Source: Janthinobacterium sp. (GTDB lineage: Bacteria; Pseudomonadota; Gammaproteobacteria; Burkholderiales; Burkholderiaceae_D). From it: DNA of 64,000 bases. This document shows positions 35,273 to 44,178 of this stretch, piece after piece. The notes below the pieces were generated by a model. The model saw only the letters and a list, made by a program, of their open reading frames with translations, ran no database searches and was not told the DNA's origin. Each line of letters begins with the position of its first letter. Position 1 is the stretch's first letter. The stretch is from positions 62,001 to 126,000 of the forward strand of contig NZ_RFSK01000008.1 of the NCBI RefSeq assembly GCF_009923995.1, in the 5' to 3' direction. Made by a program: the position numbers and the translations under genes.

Positions 35273-36907
35273 ATGCGCAGCTCCCTGACCACGCTGGCCG
35301 CCCTGTTACTCAGCGCTTCGGCGCAGGCAGGGAGCGTCAGCTTCGCGGACAATCCCATCGTCTACTTCGCCGTGACGGACCGTTTCGCCAACGGCAATCC
35401 CGGCAACGACCACAGTTATGGCCGCGCCGCCGACCCGCAAGGCGGCGACGTGGGCAGCTTCCACGGCGGCGACATCGCCGGCATCACGCAGCAGCTCAAG
35501 GCCGGTTATTTCACGGCGCTGGGCGTCAATGCCCTGTGGATCACGGCGCCGTACGAGCAGATCCACGGCTGGGTGGTGGGCGGCAAGCAGCAATTCCAGC
35601 ACTACGCCTACCACGGCTACTGGGCGCTCGACTACACCACCATGGACGCCAACATGGGCACGCGCGACGAGCTGCGCGAGATGGTCGACACGGCCCACGC
35701 GCAAGGCATCCGCGTGCTGTTCGACGTGGTGCTGAACCATCCCGGCTACGCGGACCTGCGCACCCTGGCGCAATACAAGGTGCCCGTGCTGTGGCCGGGC
35801 CACGAAAAAGCCACCTTGCGCGACTATCATAGCTACATCGACTACAACAACTTTGATTTCGCACAATGGTGGGGCCCGGACTGGGTGCGCGCCGGCCTGC
35901 CAGGCTATCCCGACGGCGGCAAGGACGACTACACCATGCAGCTGGCCTATCTGCCCGACTTCCGCACGGAAAGCGCCAAGGCCGTGGGCTTGCCGCCCAT
36001 CCTGCAGCGGAAAAGCGACACGCGCGCCGTCGCCCTGCCCGAGACGACCGTGCGCGGCTACCTGGTGCACTGGCTGGCCGACTGGGTGCGCGAATTCGGC
36101 GTCGACGGTTTCAGGGCCGACACCGTCAAGCACGTGGAGCCGGCCAGCTGGCTGGCCCTGCGCGCGGCCGCCACCGATGCCCTCAAGGACTGGAAGGCGC
36201 GCCACCCGCAGCAGAAGATCGACGACGCCCCGTTCTGGATGACGGGCGAAGCGTGGGGCCATGGCCCGGAGCGCAGCAGCTGGCACGACGCGGGCTTCGA
36301 TTCGATGATCAATTTCGATTTCCAGCATCGCGCGAGCGGCGACTGGAAAAGCATCGATGGCGTGTACCGCCAGTACGCGGGCCTGCTGGGGACCAGCCCC
36401 CCGCATGACATCCTGTCGTATATCTCTTCGCACGACACGAGCCTGTTCCCGCGCGGGCAATTGCGGCATGGCCTGTCCGCCCTGCTGCTGGCGCCCGGCG
36501 GCGTGCAGCTGTTCTACGGCGATGAAAGCGCGCGCCAGCCTGGCGCGGCGCCCGCCGGCGACGAGCAGCAGGCGACGCGGTCAAGCATGAACTGGACTAC
36601 GCTCGATGCGGCCACCCTCGCGCATGCGCGCAAGCTGGGCCAGTTCCGTTTGCGCCACCCCGCCCTGGCGCGCGGCGAGCATCGCCTAATCGCCGAAAAA
36701 CCGTATGCGTTTGCCCGCGTAACGGATGGCGACGCCGTCATCGCCGTGCCCGAAGCGCAAGGCACGCTCGCACTGCAGGTGCACGGCGTGTTCGCCGATG
36801 GCGCCCTGCTGCGCGACGCCTACACCAATCACACTTACACCGTCAGCAATGGCACCGTCACCGTGACCGCTGGCGGCACCGTCCTGCTGGAGAAAGCTGC
36901 ACCATGA
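35273..36907 (+). CDS. Periplasmic alpha-amylase, MalS-like (GH13)
   Basis: 544 residues. A short signal peptide (MRSSLTTLAALLLSASAQA) predicts periplasmic export. GH13 regions: DVVLNHPGYAD, GVDGFRADTVKHVEP (nucleophile Asp283), FWMTGEAWGH (acid/base Glu326) and YISSHDTSLFPRG. GFRADTVKHV resembles MalS of enterobacteria, though this protein is shorter than E. coli MalS. It would trim long maltodextrins after LamB and before MalE. ATG 35273 follows malG by 2 bp, and its stop overlaps the next gene (ATGA at 36904), so it is tightly coupled in the operon. Confidence 0.85.
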   Translation: MRSSLTTLAALLLSASAQAGSVSFADNPIVYFAVTDRFANGNPGNDHSYGRAADPQGGDVGSFHGGDIAGITQQLKAGYFTALGVNALWITAPYEQIHGWVVGGKQQFQHYAYHGYWALDYTTMDANMGTRDELREMVDTAHAQGIRVLFDVVLNHPGYADLRTLAQYKVPVLWPGHEKATLRDYHSYIDYNNFDFAQWWGPDWVRAGLPGYPDGGKDDYTMQLAYLPDFRTESAKAVGLPPILQRKSDTRAVALPETTVRGYLVHWLADWVREFGVDGFRADTVKHVEPASWLALRAAATDALKDWKARHPQQKIDDAPFWMTGEAWGHGPERSSWHDAGFDSMINFDFQHRASGDWKSIDGVYRQYAGLLGTSPPHDILSYISSHDTSLFPRGQLRHGLSALLLAPGGVQLFYGDESARQPGAAPAGDEQQATRSSMNWTTLDAATLAHARKLGQFRLRHPALARGEHRLIAEKPYAFARVTDGDAVIAVPEAQGTLALQVHGVFADGALLRDAYTNHTYTVSNGTVTVTAGGTVLLEKAAP

Positions 36908-37806
36908 GTACCTATGACATTCTAGTGGTCGGCGGCGCCGGCATCGACACCATCGTGCGCGTCCCCGACCTGCAACTGCCGGTGGCCGATTCCGTGCATG
37001 TGCCCCCCATCCGCGACTACGTGGCGCACACGGGCAACGGCGTGGCGCTCGCTTGCCACGCGCTGGGCCTGCGCTGCAAGTTCATCGATTTCATCGGCGA
37101 CGACGCGCAGGGCGCGGCCATCCTGCAGCGCTACAAGGAGGCCAAACTCGATTTCTCGCACATCGTGGAGCCGTCCGGCACGCGGCGCAGCGTCAACCTG
37201 GTCGACCCGCAGGGGCGCAGGATGTCGCTGTACGACGGCCGCCACCCGGAAGGCGTGCGCATGCCGGCCGCCTTTTATCTGCCCTACCTGGGACCGGCCC
37301 GCCACGCCCACTTTTCCATCATGGGCTGGGTGGCCGACCTGTTTGACGATGCGCTCGTGTGCGGCACCACCGTGTCGACTGATCTGCACGACTGGGACGG
37401 CGTCAACCCGCACCACAAGGTCTTCGCCCTGCGCGCCGACCTGGTCTTCCTCAGCACGGCGGCACTGGGCGAGCGCAAGGACACCGTCATGCGCGCCATC
37501 GTGGAACAAGGCCGCGCGCTCGCCGTCATCGCCGCGGACGGCGCCTACCTGCTGGAACGCGGCAGCGACGAGGTCCGCCACTTCCCCTGCGCGCCACTGG
37601 GCCTGCCCGTGGTGGACACGAATGGCGCGGGCGACTCGTTTGTGGCCGCCTTCCTGCACGCCTGGCTGGCTGGCGCCGGCATCGACGCCGCCATGCGCCG
37701 CGGCGCCATCGCCGGCGCGTTTGCCTGCGCCCAGCATGGCACGCATGAACGCTTCATCGGGCGCGAAGAGCTGCATGACTTATATCAAGATGGCACTAGC
37801 TTATGA
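36904..37806 (+). CDS. PfkB-family sugar kinase
   Basis: 300 residues. Ribokinase/PfkB fold: N-terminal ILVVGGAGIDTIVRVPDL, HTGNGVALACHALGL (sugar-binding Gly pair region), CKFIDFIGDDAQG, and the C-terminal catalytic motif PVVDTNGAGDSFVAAFLHAW with the general-base Asp. It overlaps the amylase stop by ATGA and is the last gene of the mal operon. Its position suggests phosphorylation of glucose released by the alpha-glucosidase, replacing the usual ROK glucokinase, but the substrate is inferred. No terminator is evident in the 94 bp downstream. Confidence 0.85.
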   Translation: MSTYDILVVGGAGIDTIVRVPDLQLPVADSVHVPPIRDYVAHTGNGVALACHALGLRCKFIDFIGDDAQGAAILQRYKEAKLDFSHIVEPSGTRRSVNLVDPQGRRMSLYDGRHPEGVRMPAAFYLPYLGPARHAHFSIMGWVADLFDDALVCGTTVSTDLHDWDGVNPHHKVFALRADLVFLSTAALGERKDTVMRAIVEQGRALAVIAADGAYLLERGSDEVRHFPCAPLGLPVVDTNGAGDSFVAAFLHAWLAGAGIDAAMRRGAIAGAFACAQHGTHERFIGREELHDLYQDGTSL

Positions 37807-37900
37807 CTTAAAATTCTATCAAGCGTGATAACTTGGCAAGGGCTGCATGGCACAATGGCTGCGGATTTCACCATCGCAGACCATTCGAACCGGAGACCAC

Positions 37901-39187
37901 ATGAGAATCGAAACCCTGGCCGTGCACGCCGGCTACACCCCCGACCCCACCACCAAGGCCGCCGCCGTCCCCATCTACCAGACGGTGGCCTACGCCTTCG
38001 ACAATGCCCAGCATGGCGCCGACCTGTTCGACCTCAAGGTGGCCGGGAATATCTACACGCGCATCATGAATCCCACGCAGGACGTGCTGGAAAAGCGGGT
38101 CGCGGCGCTGGAAGGCGGCGTGGCCGCACTGGCCGTGGCGTCGGGCATGGCGGCCATCACCTATGCGATCCAGACCATCGCGGAAGCGGGCGACAATTTC
38201 ATCTCCGCCAGCCAGCTGTATGGCGGCACCTACAACCTGTTCGCCCACACCCTGCCGCAGATCGGCATCGAAGTGCGCTTTGCCGACGCGCGCCAGCCGG
38301 AGACCTTCGCCGCCCTGATCGACGCGCGCACCAAGGCCATCTTCTGCGAATCGATCGGCAACCCGCTGGGCAATGTGACGGACGTGGCCAAGCTGGCCGA
38401 GATCGCGCACGCGCACGGCATTCCGCTGATCGTCGATAACACGGTACCGAGCCCGTACCTGTTCCGCCCCATCGAGCATGGCGCCGACATCGTCGTCCAC
38501 TCGCTGACCAAATACCTGGGCGGCCACGGCACCACCGTGGGCGGCGCCATCGTCGACAGCGGCAAGTTCCCGTGGGCTGAGCACAAGGAACGCTTCAAGC
38601 GCCTGAACGAGCCGGACGTGTCGTATCACGGCGTCGTCTACACGGAAGCGTTCGGCCCCGCCGCCTTCATCGGCCGCGCGCGCGTCGTCCCGCTGCGCAA
38701 CATGGGCGCGGCCATTGCCCCCTTGAGCGCCTTCCAGCTGATCCAGGGCATCGAGACCCTGGCCCTGCGCATGGACCGCATCTGCGACAACACGCTGGCC
38801 CTGGCCAGGCACCTGAAAAACCACCCGAAAGTCGCGTGGGTCAATTACGCGGGCCTGGAAGACCATCCGGACCACGCGCTGGTGAAAAAATACATGCAGG
38901 GCCGCGCCTCGGGCATTCTGTCCTTCGGCCTGAAGCTGGCCAGCGGCGAAGATCCCCGCGCGGCCGGCGCCCGCGTGCTCGACGCCCTGCAGCTGTTTAC
39001 ACGCCTGGTCAACATCGGCGACGCCAAGTCGCTGGCCACGCACCCGGCGTCCACCACGCACCGCCAGCTCAATGCCGAAGAACTGGCCAAGGCGGGCGTG
39101 TCCGAAGACATGCTGCGCCTGTCCGTGGGCATCGAGCATATCGACGACTTGCGCGCAGACCTGGAGCAGGCCTTGAACGCGGCGTAA
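37901..39187 (+). CDS. metY: O-acetylhomoserine aminocarboxypropyltransferase (MetY)
   Basis: 428 residues, PLP-dependent Cys/Met metabolism family. It begins MRIETLAVHAGYTPDPTTKAAAVPIYQTVAYAFD, the MetY form, with YTRIMNPTQDVLEKRVAALEGG and the PLP lysine in VVHSLTKYLGGHGTTVGG. It joins O-acetylhomoserine and sulfide to give homocysteine (or acts with methanethiol). The 430-residue length distinguishes it from the shorter MetB/MetC. GGAG precedes ATG 37901. Single gene between the mal operon and an AraC regulator. Confidence 0.92.
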   Translation: MRIETLAVHAGYTPDPTTKAAAVPIYQTVAYAFDNAQHGADLFDLKVAGNIYTRIMNPTQDVLEKRVAALEGGVAALAVASGMAAITYAIQTIAEAGDNFISASQLYGGTYNLFAHTLPQIGIEVRFADARQPETFAALIDARTKAIFCESIGNPLGNVTDVAKLAEIAHAHGIPLIVDNTVPSPYLFRPIEHGADIVVHSLTKYLGGHGTTVGGAIVDSGKFPWAEHKERFKRLNEPDVSYHGVVYTEAFGPAAFIGRARVVPLRNMGAAIAPLSAFQLIQGIETLALRMDRICDNTLALARHLKNHPKVAWVNYAGLEDHPDHALVKKYMQGRASGILSFGLKLASGEDPRAAGARVLDALQLFTRLVNIGDAKSLATHPASTTHRQLNAEELAKAGVSEDMLRLSVGIEHIDDLRADLEQALNAA

Positions 39188-39235
39188 GCGTCTTCCCACC
39201 CCGCCCGCAGGGGGCTTCATGGCATAATCGGCAAC

Positions 39236-40228
39236 ATGAACTCCCCGCTCCCATCGCCGGAACAGACTGCGTCCGGCCTGTTCCGCGCCGAATATGCGCG
39301 GCGCATGAATGCCGTGCTCGATCATATCGACCGCCACCTGGACACGCCGCTGGACCTCGCCCAGCTGGCCGAGGTCGCGCATTTTTCCCGTTTCCACTTT
39401 CACCGCGTGTTCGCCGCCTGGATGGGCGAGACGCTGGGCGACTATGCGCGCCGCCGGCGCCTGGAAACGGCCGCCCTGCGGCTGGCCTGCCGCCCTGACG
39501 AAGCGATACTGGACATCGCGCTGGCGACGGGCTTCGGCTCCGGCGAAGCGTTTGCGCGCGCCTTCATGCTGAAATTCGGCTGCACGCCGACGGCCTGGCG
39601 CGCCGGCGTGGCCGCAAAAAACGCTGCCATGCTCGCGGCCATGCGGCTGCGCCGGCAAGATAGCAATCCGGATCAGGCCATGCGCAATCCCGGTCAGGAA
39701 AACGGGCCGAACTTCCAGCACCATGACGACTCCAATCCACTTCACAGAGAGAGTCCCATGCAAGTCACCATCCTCGACCTGCCGCCCGCCACCGTGGCGT
39801 GCCAGCGCCATATCGGCCCTTACGGTCCCGCCATCGGCGCCTTCTGGCGTGACACCGTCGCGCCCTGGATGCAGTCGCACGGCCTGGGCGACGCGGTCTG
39901 CTACGGCATCGGCCATGACGATCCCGGCATCACGCCGCCGGACAAATGCCGCTACGACGCCTGCGTTGCCGTGCCCGATGGCTTCCACTCGGGCGGCCGC
40001 GCCAGCATCGCCACCCTGCCGGGCGGGCGCTATGCGGTGGCGCAATTCAAGGGGCCGTCCAGCGCCATCGCCGACGCGTGGACGCGCATGACGCGCGAAT
40101 GGCTGCCGTCCAGCGGCCTGCAGTGGGACGAGCGGCCCTGCTTCGAGCGCTTTTCCGCCGCCACGGCGCTGGACCCGGCCACGGGCGAATTCTCTTGCGA
40201 GATCTGCATCCCCGTGCGGCCCCTGTAA
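39236..40228 (+). CDS. AraC-family regulator with C-terminal GyrI-like domain
   Basis: 330 residues. An AraC/XylS double HTH at the N-terminus (MNAVLDHIDRHLDTPLDLAQ opens it; FSRFHFHRVFAAWMGETLGDY and ATGFGSGEAFARAFMLKFGCTP) is joined by a His/Asn-rich linker (about 150-170) to a GyrI-like small-molecule-binding domain (VTILDLPPATVACQRHIGPYG to FSCEICIPVRPL). SbmC/Rob-type proteins of this layout bind drugs or other amphipathic ligands and activate resistance genes. Target unknown; the nearest genes are metY (upstream) and a convergent SDR. Confidence 0.88.
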   Translation: MNSPLPSPEQTASGLFRAEYARRMNAVLDHIDRHLDTPLDLAQLAEVAHFSRFHFHRVFAAWMGETLGDYARRRRLETAALRLACRPDEAILDIALATGFGSGEAFARAFMLKFGCTPTAWRAGVAAKNAAMLAAMRLRRQDSNPDQAMRNPGQENGPNFQHHDDSNPLHRESPMQVTILDLPPATVACQRHIGPYGPAIGAFWRDTVAPWMQSHGLGDAVCYGIGHDDPGITPPDKCRYDACVAVPDGFHSGGRASIATLPGGRYAVAQFKGPSSAIADAWTRMTREWLPSSGLQWDERPCFERFSAATALDPATGEFSCEICIPVRPL

Positions 40229-40258
40229 CGCCGGCGCGCGGCGCTGGCAGCCCGCCTG

Positions 40259-41062
40259 TCAGCCTTTGACACCGTAGCGCGATGCCGGCTTGCCGCGCAT
40301 CGCGCCCGCGAACAGGGCCAGGCGGGCCGCGTCAAAGCGCTCCCACAGCTCCTGCTCTTCCACGGAAGGCAGGGTCACCAGTTCGCCCTGGTCCAGGCCC
40401 GCCAGCGCCGCATCGACGCAGTCTTCCGCGCGCATGATGGTGGCCTGGTCCAGCTGCGCCAGCGGCACGCCGCTCAATTCCCAGATTTCCGTCGCCGTCG
40501 ACGCGGGCAGCACCAGCTGCACCCGGATGCCCGTGCCGGCCAGTTCCTGCTGCAAGCCCCGCGTGAAATTCATCACATAGCCCTTGGTGGCGCTGTAGAT
40601 CGTGCTGACGGGCAGGATATGGAAGGACAGCACGGAACCGATGTTGACGATGGTGCCGCTGTTGCGCTGCTTGAACTGCGGCAGCACGGCGTAGCTCAGC
40701 TCCGCCAGCGCGGTGACGTTGACCTTGTCCATCGCGGCGATGCCCTCGCGGGGCGCATCCACCACGGCCCCCAGGGTCGAGGCGCCCGCGTTATTCACCA
40801 GCATGGTGATGGCGGCGTTCGACGACAGCTCGCCGGCCACGCGCCGCAAATCATCCGCGTCGGCCAGGTCTGCCGCCATGGCGCGCACGGCCACGCCATA
40901 TTTTTCCGCCAGCGACTTGGCCAGCACGCCCAGGCGCTCGACCCGGCGCGCCACCAGGATCAAGTCGAAGCCGCGCGCGGCCAGGCGCTCCGCGTAGACG
41001 GCGCCCAGGCCGGAGGAGGCGCCGGTGACGAGGGCCGTGCCCTGCGTAGTGTTTGTGCTCAT
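40259..41062 (-). CDS. Short-chain dehydrogenase/reductase
   Basis: 267 residues from ATG 41062 (AAAGGA upstream; longer in-frame extension to 41107 lacks a site). Classical SDR: cofactor loop ALVTGASSGLGAVYAERLA, NNAGAS, catalytic Ser in NIGSVLSFH and YSATK (YxxxK). A basic residue after the second strand (VARRVERLG) suggests NADPH. It is divergent from a TetR regulator with three stacked palindromes between, so it is probably the regulator's target. Substrate unknown. Confidence 0.88.
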   Translation of the reverse strand: MSTNTTQGTALVTGASSGLGAVYAERLAARGFDLILVARRVERLGVLAKSLAEKYGVAVRAMAADLADADDLRRVAGELSSNAAITMLVNNAGASTLGAVVDAPREGIAAMDKVNVTALAELSYAVLPQFKQRNSGTIVNIGSVLSFHILPVSTIYSATKGYVMNFTRGLQQELAGTGIRVQLVLPASTATEIWELSGVPLAQLDQATIMRAEDCVDAALAGLDQGELVTLPSVEEQELWERFDAARLALFAGAMRGKPASRYGVKG

Positions 41063-41107
41063 GATGGTTCCTTTAAGGTTTTCAAATTGAAAATGCATGG
41101 ATAGCAA

Positions 41108-41188
41108 GCATGATGATTATCATGCTTTGGCACGACATTAAACATGACGATCATCATGATTAATGTCGCAAGCATGACGTACGTCATG
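41108..41188. promoter_or_regulatory. Three palindromic operators between SDR and TetR genes
   Basis: Site 1 at 41108-41125 (GCATGATGA/TTATCATGC, one mismatch). Site 2 at 41143-41158 (CATGACGA/TCATCATG, one mismatch), set inside outer arms CGACATTAA (41133-41141) and TTAATGTCG (41160-41168). Site 3 at 41173-41188, CATGACGTACGTCATG, a perfect 16-bp palindrome. Centres are 34 and 30 bp apart. The shared CATGA half-site suggests cooperative binding by the divergent TetR protein. Confidence 0.75.
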
Positions 41189-41229
41189 TATGATGTCAAC
41201 AGAAATTAATTGATGACCCGGAGCACGCC

Positions 41230-41814
41230 ATGCGATACCCAGCCGCCGAGACGGCAGAAAAACACCAGCGCATCCTGCAGGAAGCGGCGCGCCTGTTCCG
41301 CGAACAGGGCTTTGACGGCGTCAGCGTGGGACAGATCATGCAGGCGACGGGACTCACGCACGGCCCTTTCTACAACCACTTCGCCTCGAAGGAAGCGCTG
41401 ATGGCGGCAAGCACCCTGCACGGCTCGGAACATTCACGCGCGGCGCTCGATGCGGCAACCGGCAGCCCGGAAGCCATGCGCCAGTATGTGCGCGATTATA
41501 TGAGCGCGGCCCACCGCGATGCGCCGGGCAACGGCTGCCTGCTGGCGGCACTGGCCGGCGACGCGCGCAAGCAGCCGGCCGTGCGCCCCGCCTTTGGCAT
41601 CCACCTGCAATCGATCATCGGCAAGCTGGCGGCGCATTTCCCGTGGCGGAAAAAACGCAATCCCCGCCAGGACGCCATCGTCATGCTGTCGGCCATGGTG
41701 GGCGCCGTGGCGCTGGCGCGCGCCGTCGATGATGGCGCATTGTCGGACGAGATCCTGGCGGCGGTACAGGCCGCGTATGCGCCTACGCCGCCAGCACCTG
41801 CGCCACCTGCCTGA
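41230..41814 (+). CDS. TetR-family transcriptional regulator
   Basis: 194 residues. N-terminal HTH: KHQRILQEAARLFREQGFDG, VSVGQIMQATGLTHGPFYNHFASKEALM. The C-terminal ligand domain follows the NemR/AcrR-like C_13 layout (GNGCLLAALAGDA). The tail is Pro/Ala-rich. It is divergent from the SDR gene. The last 32 bp overlap the 3' end of the convergent NadR-like gene, so the two transcripts are antisense at their ends. Confidence 0.88.
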   Translation: MRYPAAETAEKHQRILQEAARLFREQGFDGVSVGQIMQATGLTHGPFYNHFASKEALMAASTLHGSEHSRAALDAATGSPEAMRQYVRDYMSAAHRDAPGNGCLLAALAGDARKQPAVRPAFGIHLQSIIGKLAAHFPWRKKRNPRQDAIVMLSAMVGAVALARAVDDGALSDEILAAVQAAYAPTPPAPAPPA

Positions 41815-42814
41815 CCCGCTCGTCCACGGAACCAGCGACATGGACAAAGGCGATCCCTCGCCGCGCCAGCTCCGCCTGGTACCACGCATGCTGGCGCAGC
41901 CGGAAGCTGTCGTCGCGGCGCGTGCCATCCTGGATGAAGGGAAAATCGGGCGCGCACAGCACGACCAGGTCGTAATCATGGCCGGCCAGCTCCAGCAGTG
42001 CCGCTTCCGCCCGGCCAAACATCTCGACGCAGTAAAAATACGTGGTCAACGGCGACGTGTCGCAGAACAGCCAGCGCCGCGCCTGTCCGGCAGCGGCGGC
42101 TTCGCGCTGCAGCTGCTCCCTGCCGATCTTCAGCAGATCGTCATAGGCCAGCACGCCATCCTGGCTTTCCCACAGTTCGCGGCCATACTCGGCCACCCAG
42201 GCCGTGTCGAAATGCCGCGCCAGCGCTTGCGCCAGGGTCGTCTTGCCGCTCGACTCGCCGCCCAGCACGCACACGCGCCTGACGAAACTGGCGCGCACGA
42301 CAGGCGATAACAACGCGCCGTGCGCATGCGGGTCCTGCCGCACCAGCGTGCCAGACACGGGCACCAGTGTCCTGGCCTGGTCCACGCTGACATGCGCCAC
42401 GGCGCCCTGCGCGTAATGCTGCTGCAGCACCCGGGCAAAGCCGGGGCCGTAGTCTTCGCTGCTGAAGACGGCATCGACGGGCAAGTCCAGCACCGTCCAG
42501 CACAGCCAGCCCATGAAGTGGCGATGCAGCTCGCCGTCGTCGTCGTTATGCGGCAAGGTCCGCGCCGGCACGCCGCGCGCCGCGCACAGGGCGGCCAGGC
42601 GCGCGTCGTCGAGCACCACGATGTGCGCCTGCGGAAATTGCGCGCGCAGCCAGCCTTCACGGCGCGCCGGCTCCAGCCCTGGGAATTCCGGTTTCGTGTA
42701 GCTGACCACCAGCAGTTCCCCGCAAGCCTGCGTGGCACGCCGTATCAATAGTTCATGGCCCAGGTGCAGCGGGCAGAATTTGCCCACCACGAGGCCCCTT
42801 TTATACGTGCTCAT
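41783..42814 (-). CDS. NadR-like nucleotidyltransferase/kinase
   Basis: 343 residues in two parts. Residues 1-170 form a nucleotidyltransferase with GKFCPLHLGHELLIRRA (HxGH motif, residues 17-20) and VPVSGTLVRQDP (ISGTxxR-like). From about 180 a P-loop kinase: VCVLGGESSGKTTLAQALAR (185-193) and FCDTSPLTTYFY. This is the NadR layout (NMN adenylyltransferase plus ribosylnicotinamide kinase) without its HTH. It is the last gene of the seven-gene MoxR/VWA operon; its start overlaps the ligase stop as ATGA. Whether it makes NAD or modifies another nucleotide for that system is open. Confidence 0.8.
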   Translation of the reverse strand: MSTYKRGLVVGKFCPLHLGHELLIRRATQACGELLVVSYTKPEFPGLEPARREGWLRAQFPQAHIVVLDDARLAALCAARGVPARTLPHNDDDGELHRHFMGWLCWTVLDLPVDAVFSSEDYGPGFARVLQQHYAQGAVAHVSVDQARTLVPVSGTLVRQDPHAHGALLSPVVRASFVRRVCVLGGESSGKTTLAQALARHFDTAWVAEYGRELWESQDGVLAYDDLLKIGREQLQREAAAAGQARRWLFCDTSPLTTYFYCVEMFGRAEAALLELAGHDYDLVVLCAPDFPFIQDGTRRDDSFRLRQHAWYQAELARRGIAFVHVAGSVDERVRQVAQVLAA

Positions 42815-44178
42815 ACTGCCGCTTCCCGCAAATCCGAAGTGTATTGAATGATCTTGTCTTCCGCCAGCAAGGTCTCGACGGCGACGGCGCCGAAAAACGG
42901 CGCGAGCAAGGCGCGCGCCCGGCCTGCCTGCGGCATGGCGTTCGGCGCCAGACGCAGCGCGATGCTGCCATCCCCATGCTGGTGCACGCCAAACACGGCG
43001 ATGGCCAAAGGCTTCAGGGCGTGCGTGATGTCGATATTATTGATCCACTCGCCCTGCGCCGTGCGGTAACGCAGGGGGCTGCGGCCCGCCAGCCCCACCA
43101 GCACGGGACCATGCGGGCCATGCGCCAGCGATGCGTAGTCGCCCGTGCGATAGCGCACGAGGGGCAGGCAGAAATTGAAACCTCCTGTCACGGTGATTTC
43201 GCCGCGCTCCCCGTCGGGCACGGCCTGGCCGTCGCCATCGAGGATTTCCACGTACAGCCGGTGCTGCAGCAGCACGTGGCCGCCCGCCCGTTCGTCATAC
43301 ACGGCGACGGGCCCCACCTCATTGAGCGAATAGATGTCGAGTACGGGGCAGCCGAAAGCCGCCTCCAGTCGTGCGCGCATGCCGGGCAGGAGCATCATCG
43401 AAACGGACAGCAGCGCGGCCGGCTTGTGCGCCATGGGCAAGGTAAGCAGCTCGGCAAACGAGATGGGATCGCCCGCGATCAGCTCGGGCGCCATGGCGTC
43501 CAGGTAGCGCGCGCGGTCGTCCGGATCGCGCCAGTCGTCCGGATGCAGGTTGATCTTCGCCAGCCCCGACTCGTTCATCGTGGGCGTGACGGAGACATAG
43601 GTGAAGCAGCGGCGCTGGTGCCCCAGCAGCATCACGCCCACCTGCCCCGCGCCATGGCGCAGGGTCACGCCGAAGCGCGCCAGCGCGCGCTTGTGGAAGG
43701 CCAGGTAGCGCCCCGCCACCAGCGGGTGCGAGGCGATCAGCAGCGGATGGCCCGTGGTGCCCGTCGTCTGGAAATTGATCATGCGCGCCAGGTCCGCATC
43801 GTCGGGCACGAAGGCGGCGATGTCATGCGCCAGCTCGGCGCGGCTGACGGGCTGTACGTCCTGCAAGCGCGCTGGCGGCGAACCGCAGGCGCGGTAATGC
43901 GGCACCGTGGCATACGTCGCCTTGAGGAACCCCGGCAGCCAGGCTGGCGGCGCATTGGCACTCCAGCCGATATCCGCCTGCACGACTTCCTGCTCGTAGG
44001 CGCGCAAGGCCGCCACTTCCGCCGCCTGCAGCTTGTTGCCGCTGCGGTTGCGGTAGCGGGGGGCCGCGGGATGGCTGCGCAGGGTTTCCAGCATGCGCGC
44101 GCCCGCCGGCGTCAGGGTGGGACAGTAGTCGCGGTCCGATTCCCACGCGCCGGCGGGCAGGTTGACATCCACGCTCAT
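42811..44178 (-). CDS. Adenylate-forming ligase, PaaK/CapK-like
   Basis: 455 residues. The ATP-binding P-loop reads NFQTTGTTGHPLLI (138-145), followed by DIYSLNEVGPVAVYDE and the C-terminal hinge motif PLVRYRTGDYASL, as in phenylacetate-CoA ligase and CapK-type AMP-forming enzymes. These adenylate a carboxylate before transfer to CoA or another acceptor. No carrier-protein gene is adjacent. Both ends overlap neighbours as ATGA (44175-44178 and 42811-42814), so it belongs firmly to the MoxR/VWA operon, an uncommon setting. Substrate unknown. Confidence 0.8.
   Translation of the reverse strand: MSVDVNLPAGAWESDRDYCPTLTPAGARMLETLRSHPAAPRYRNRSGNKLQAAEVAALRAYEQEVVQADIGWSANAPPAWLPGFLKATYATVPHYRACGSPPARLQDVQPVSRAELAHDIAAFVPDDADLARMINFQTTGTTGHPLLIASHPLVAGRYLAFHKRALARFGVTLRHGAGQVGVMLLGHQRRCFTYVSVTPTMNESGLAKINLHPDDWRDPDDRARYLDAMAPELIAGDPISFAELLTLPMAHKPAALLSVSMMLLPGMRARLEAAFGCPVLDIYSLNEVGPVAVYDERAGGHVLLQHRLYVEILDGDGQAVPDGERGEITVTGGFNFCLPLVRYRTGDYASLAHGPHGPVLVGLAGRSPLRYRTAQGEWINNIDITHALKPLAIAVFGVHQHGDGSIALRLAPNAMPQAGRARALLAPFFGAVAVETLLAEDKIIQYTSDLREAAV

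Noticed and set aside
37868-40045. 725-codon open frame on the minus strand
   Set aside because: It lies opposite metY and the AraC gene and has Arg/His/Gly-rich, shadow-type composition; the plus-strand genes explain the region.
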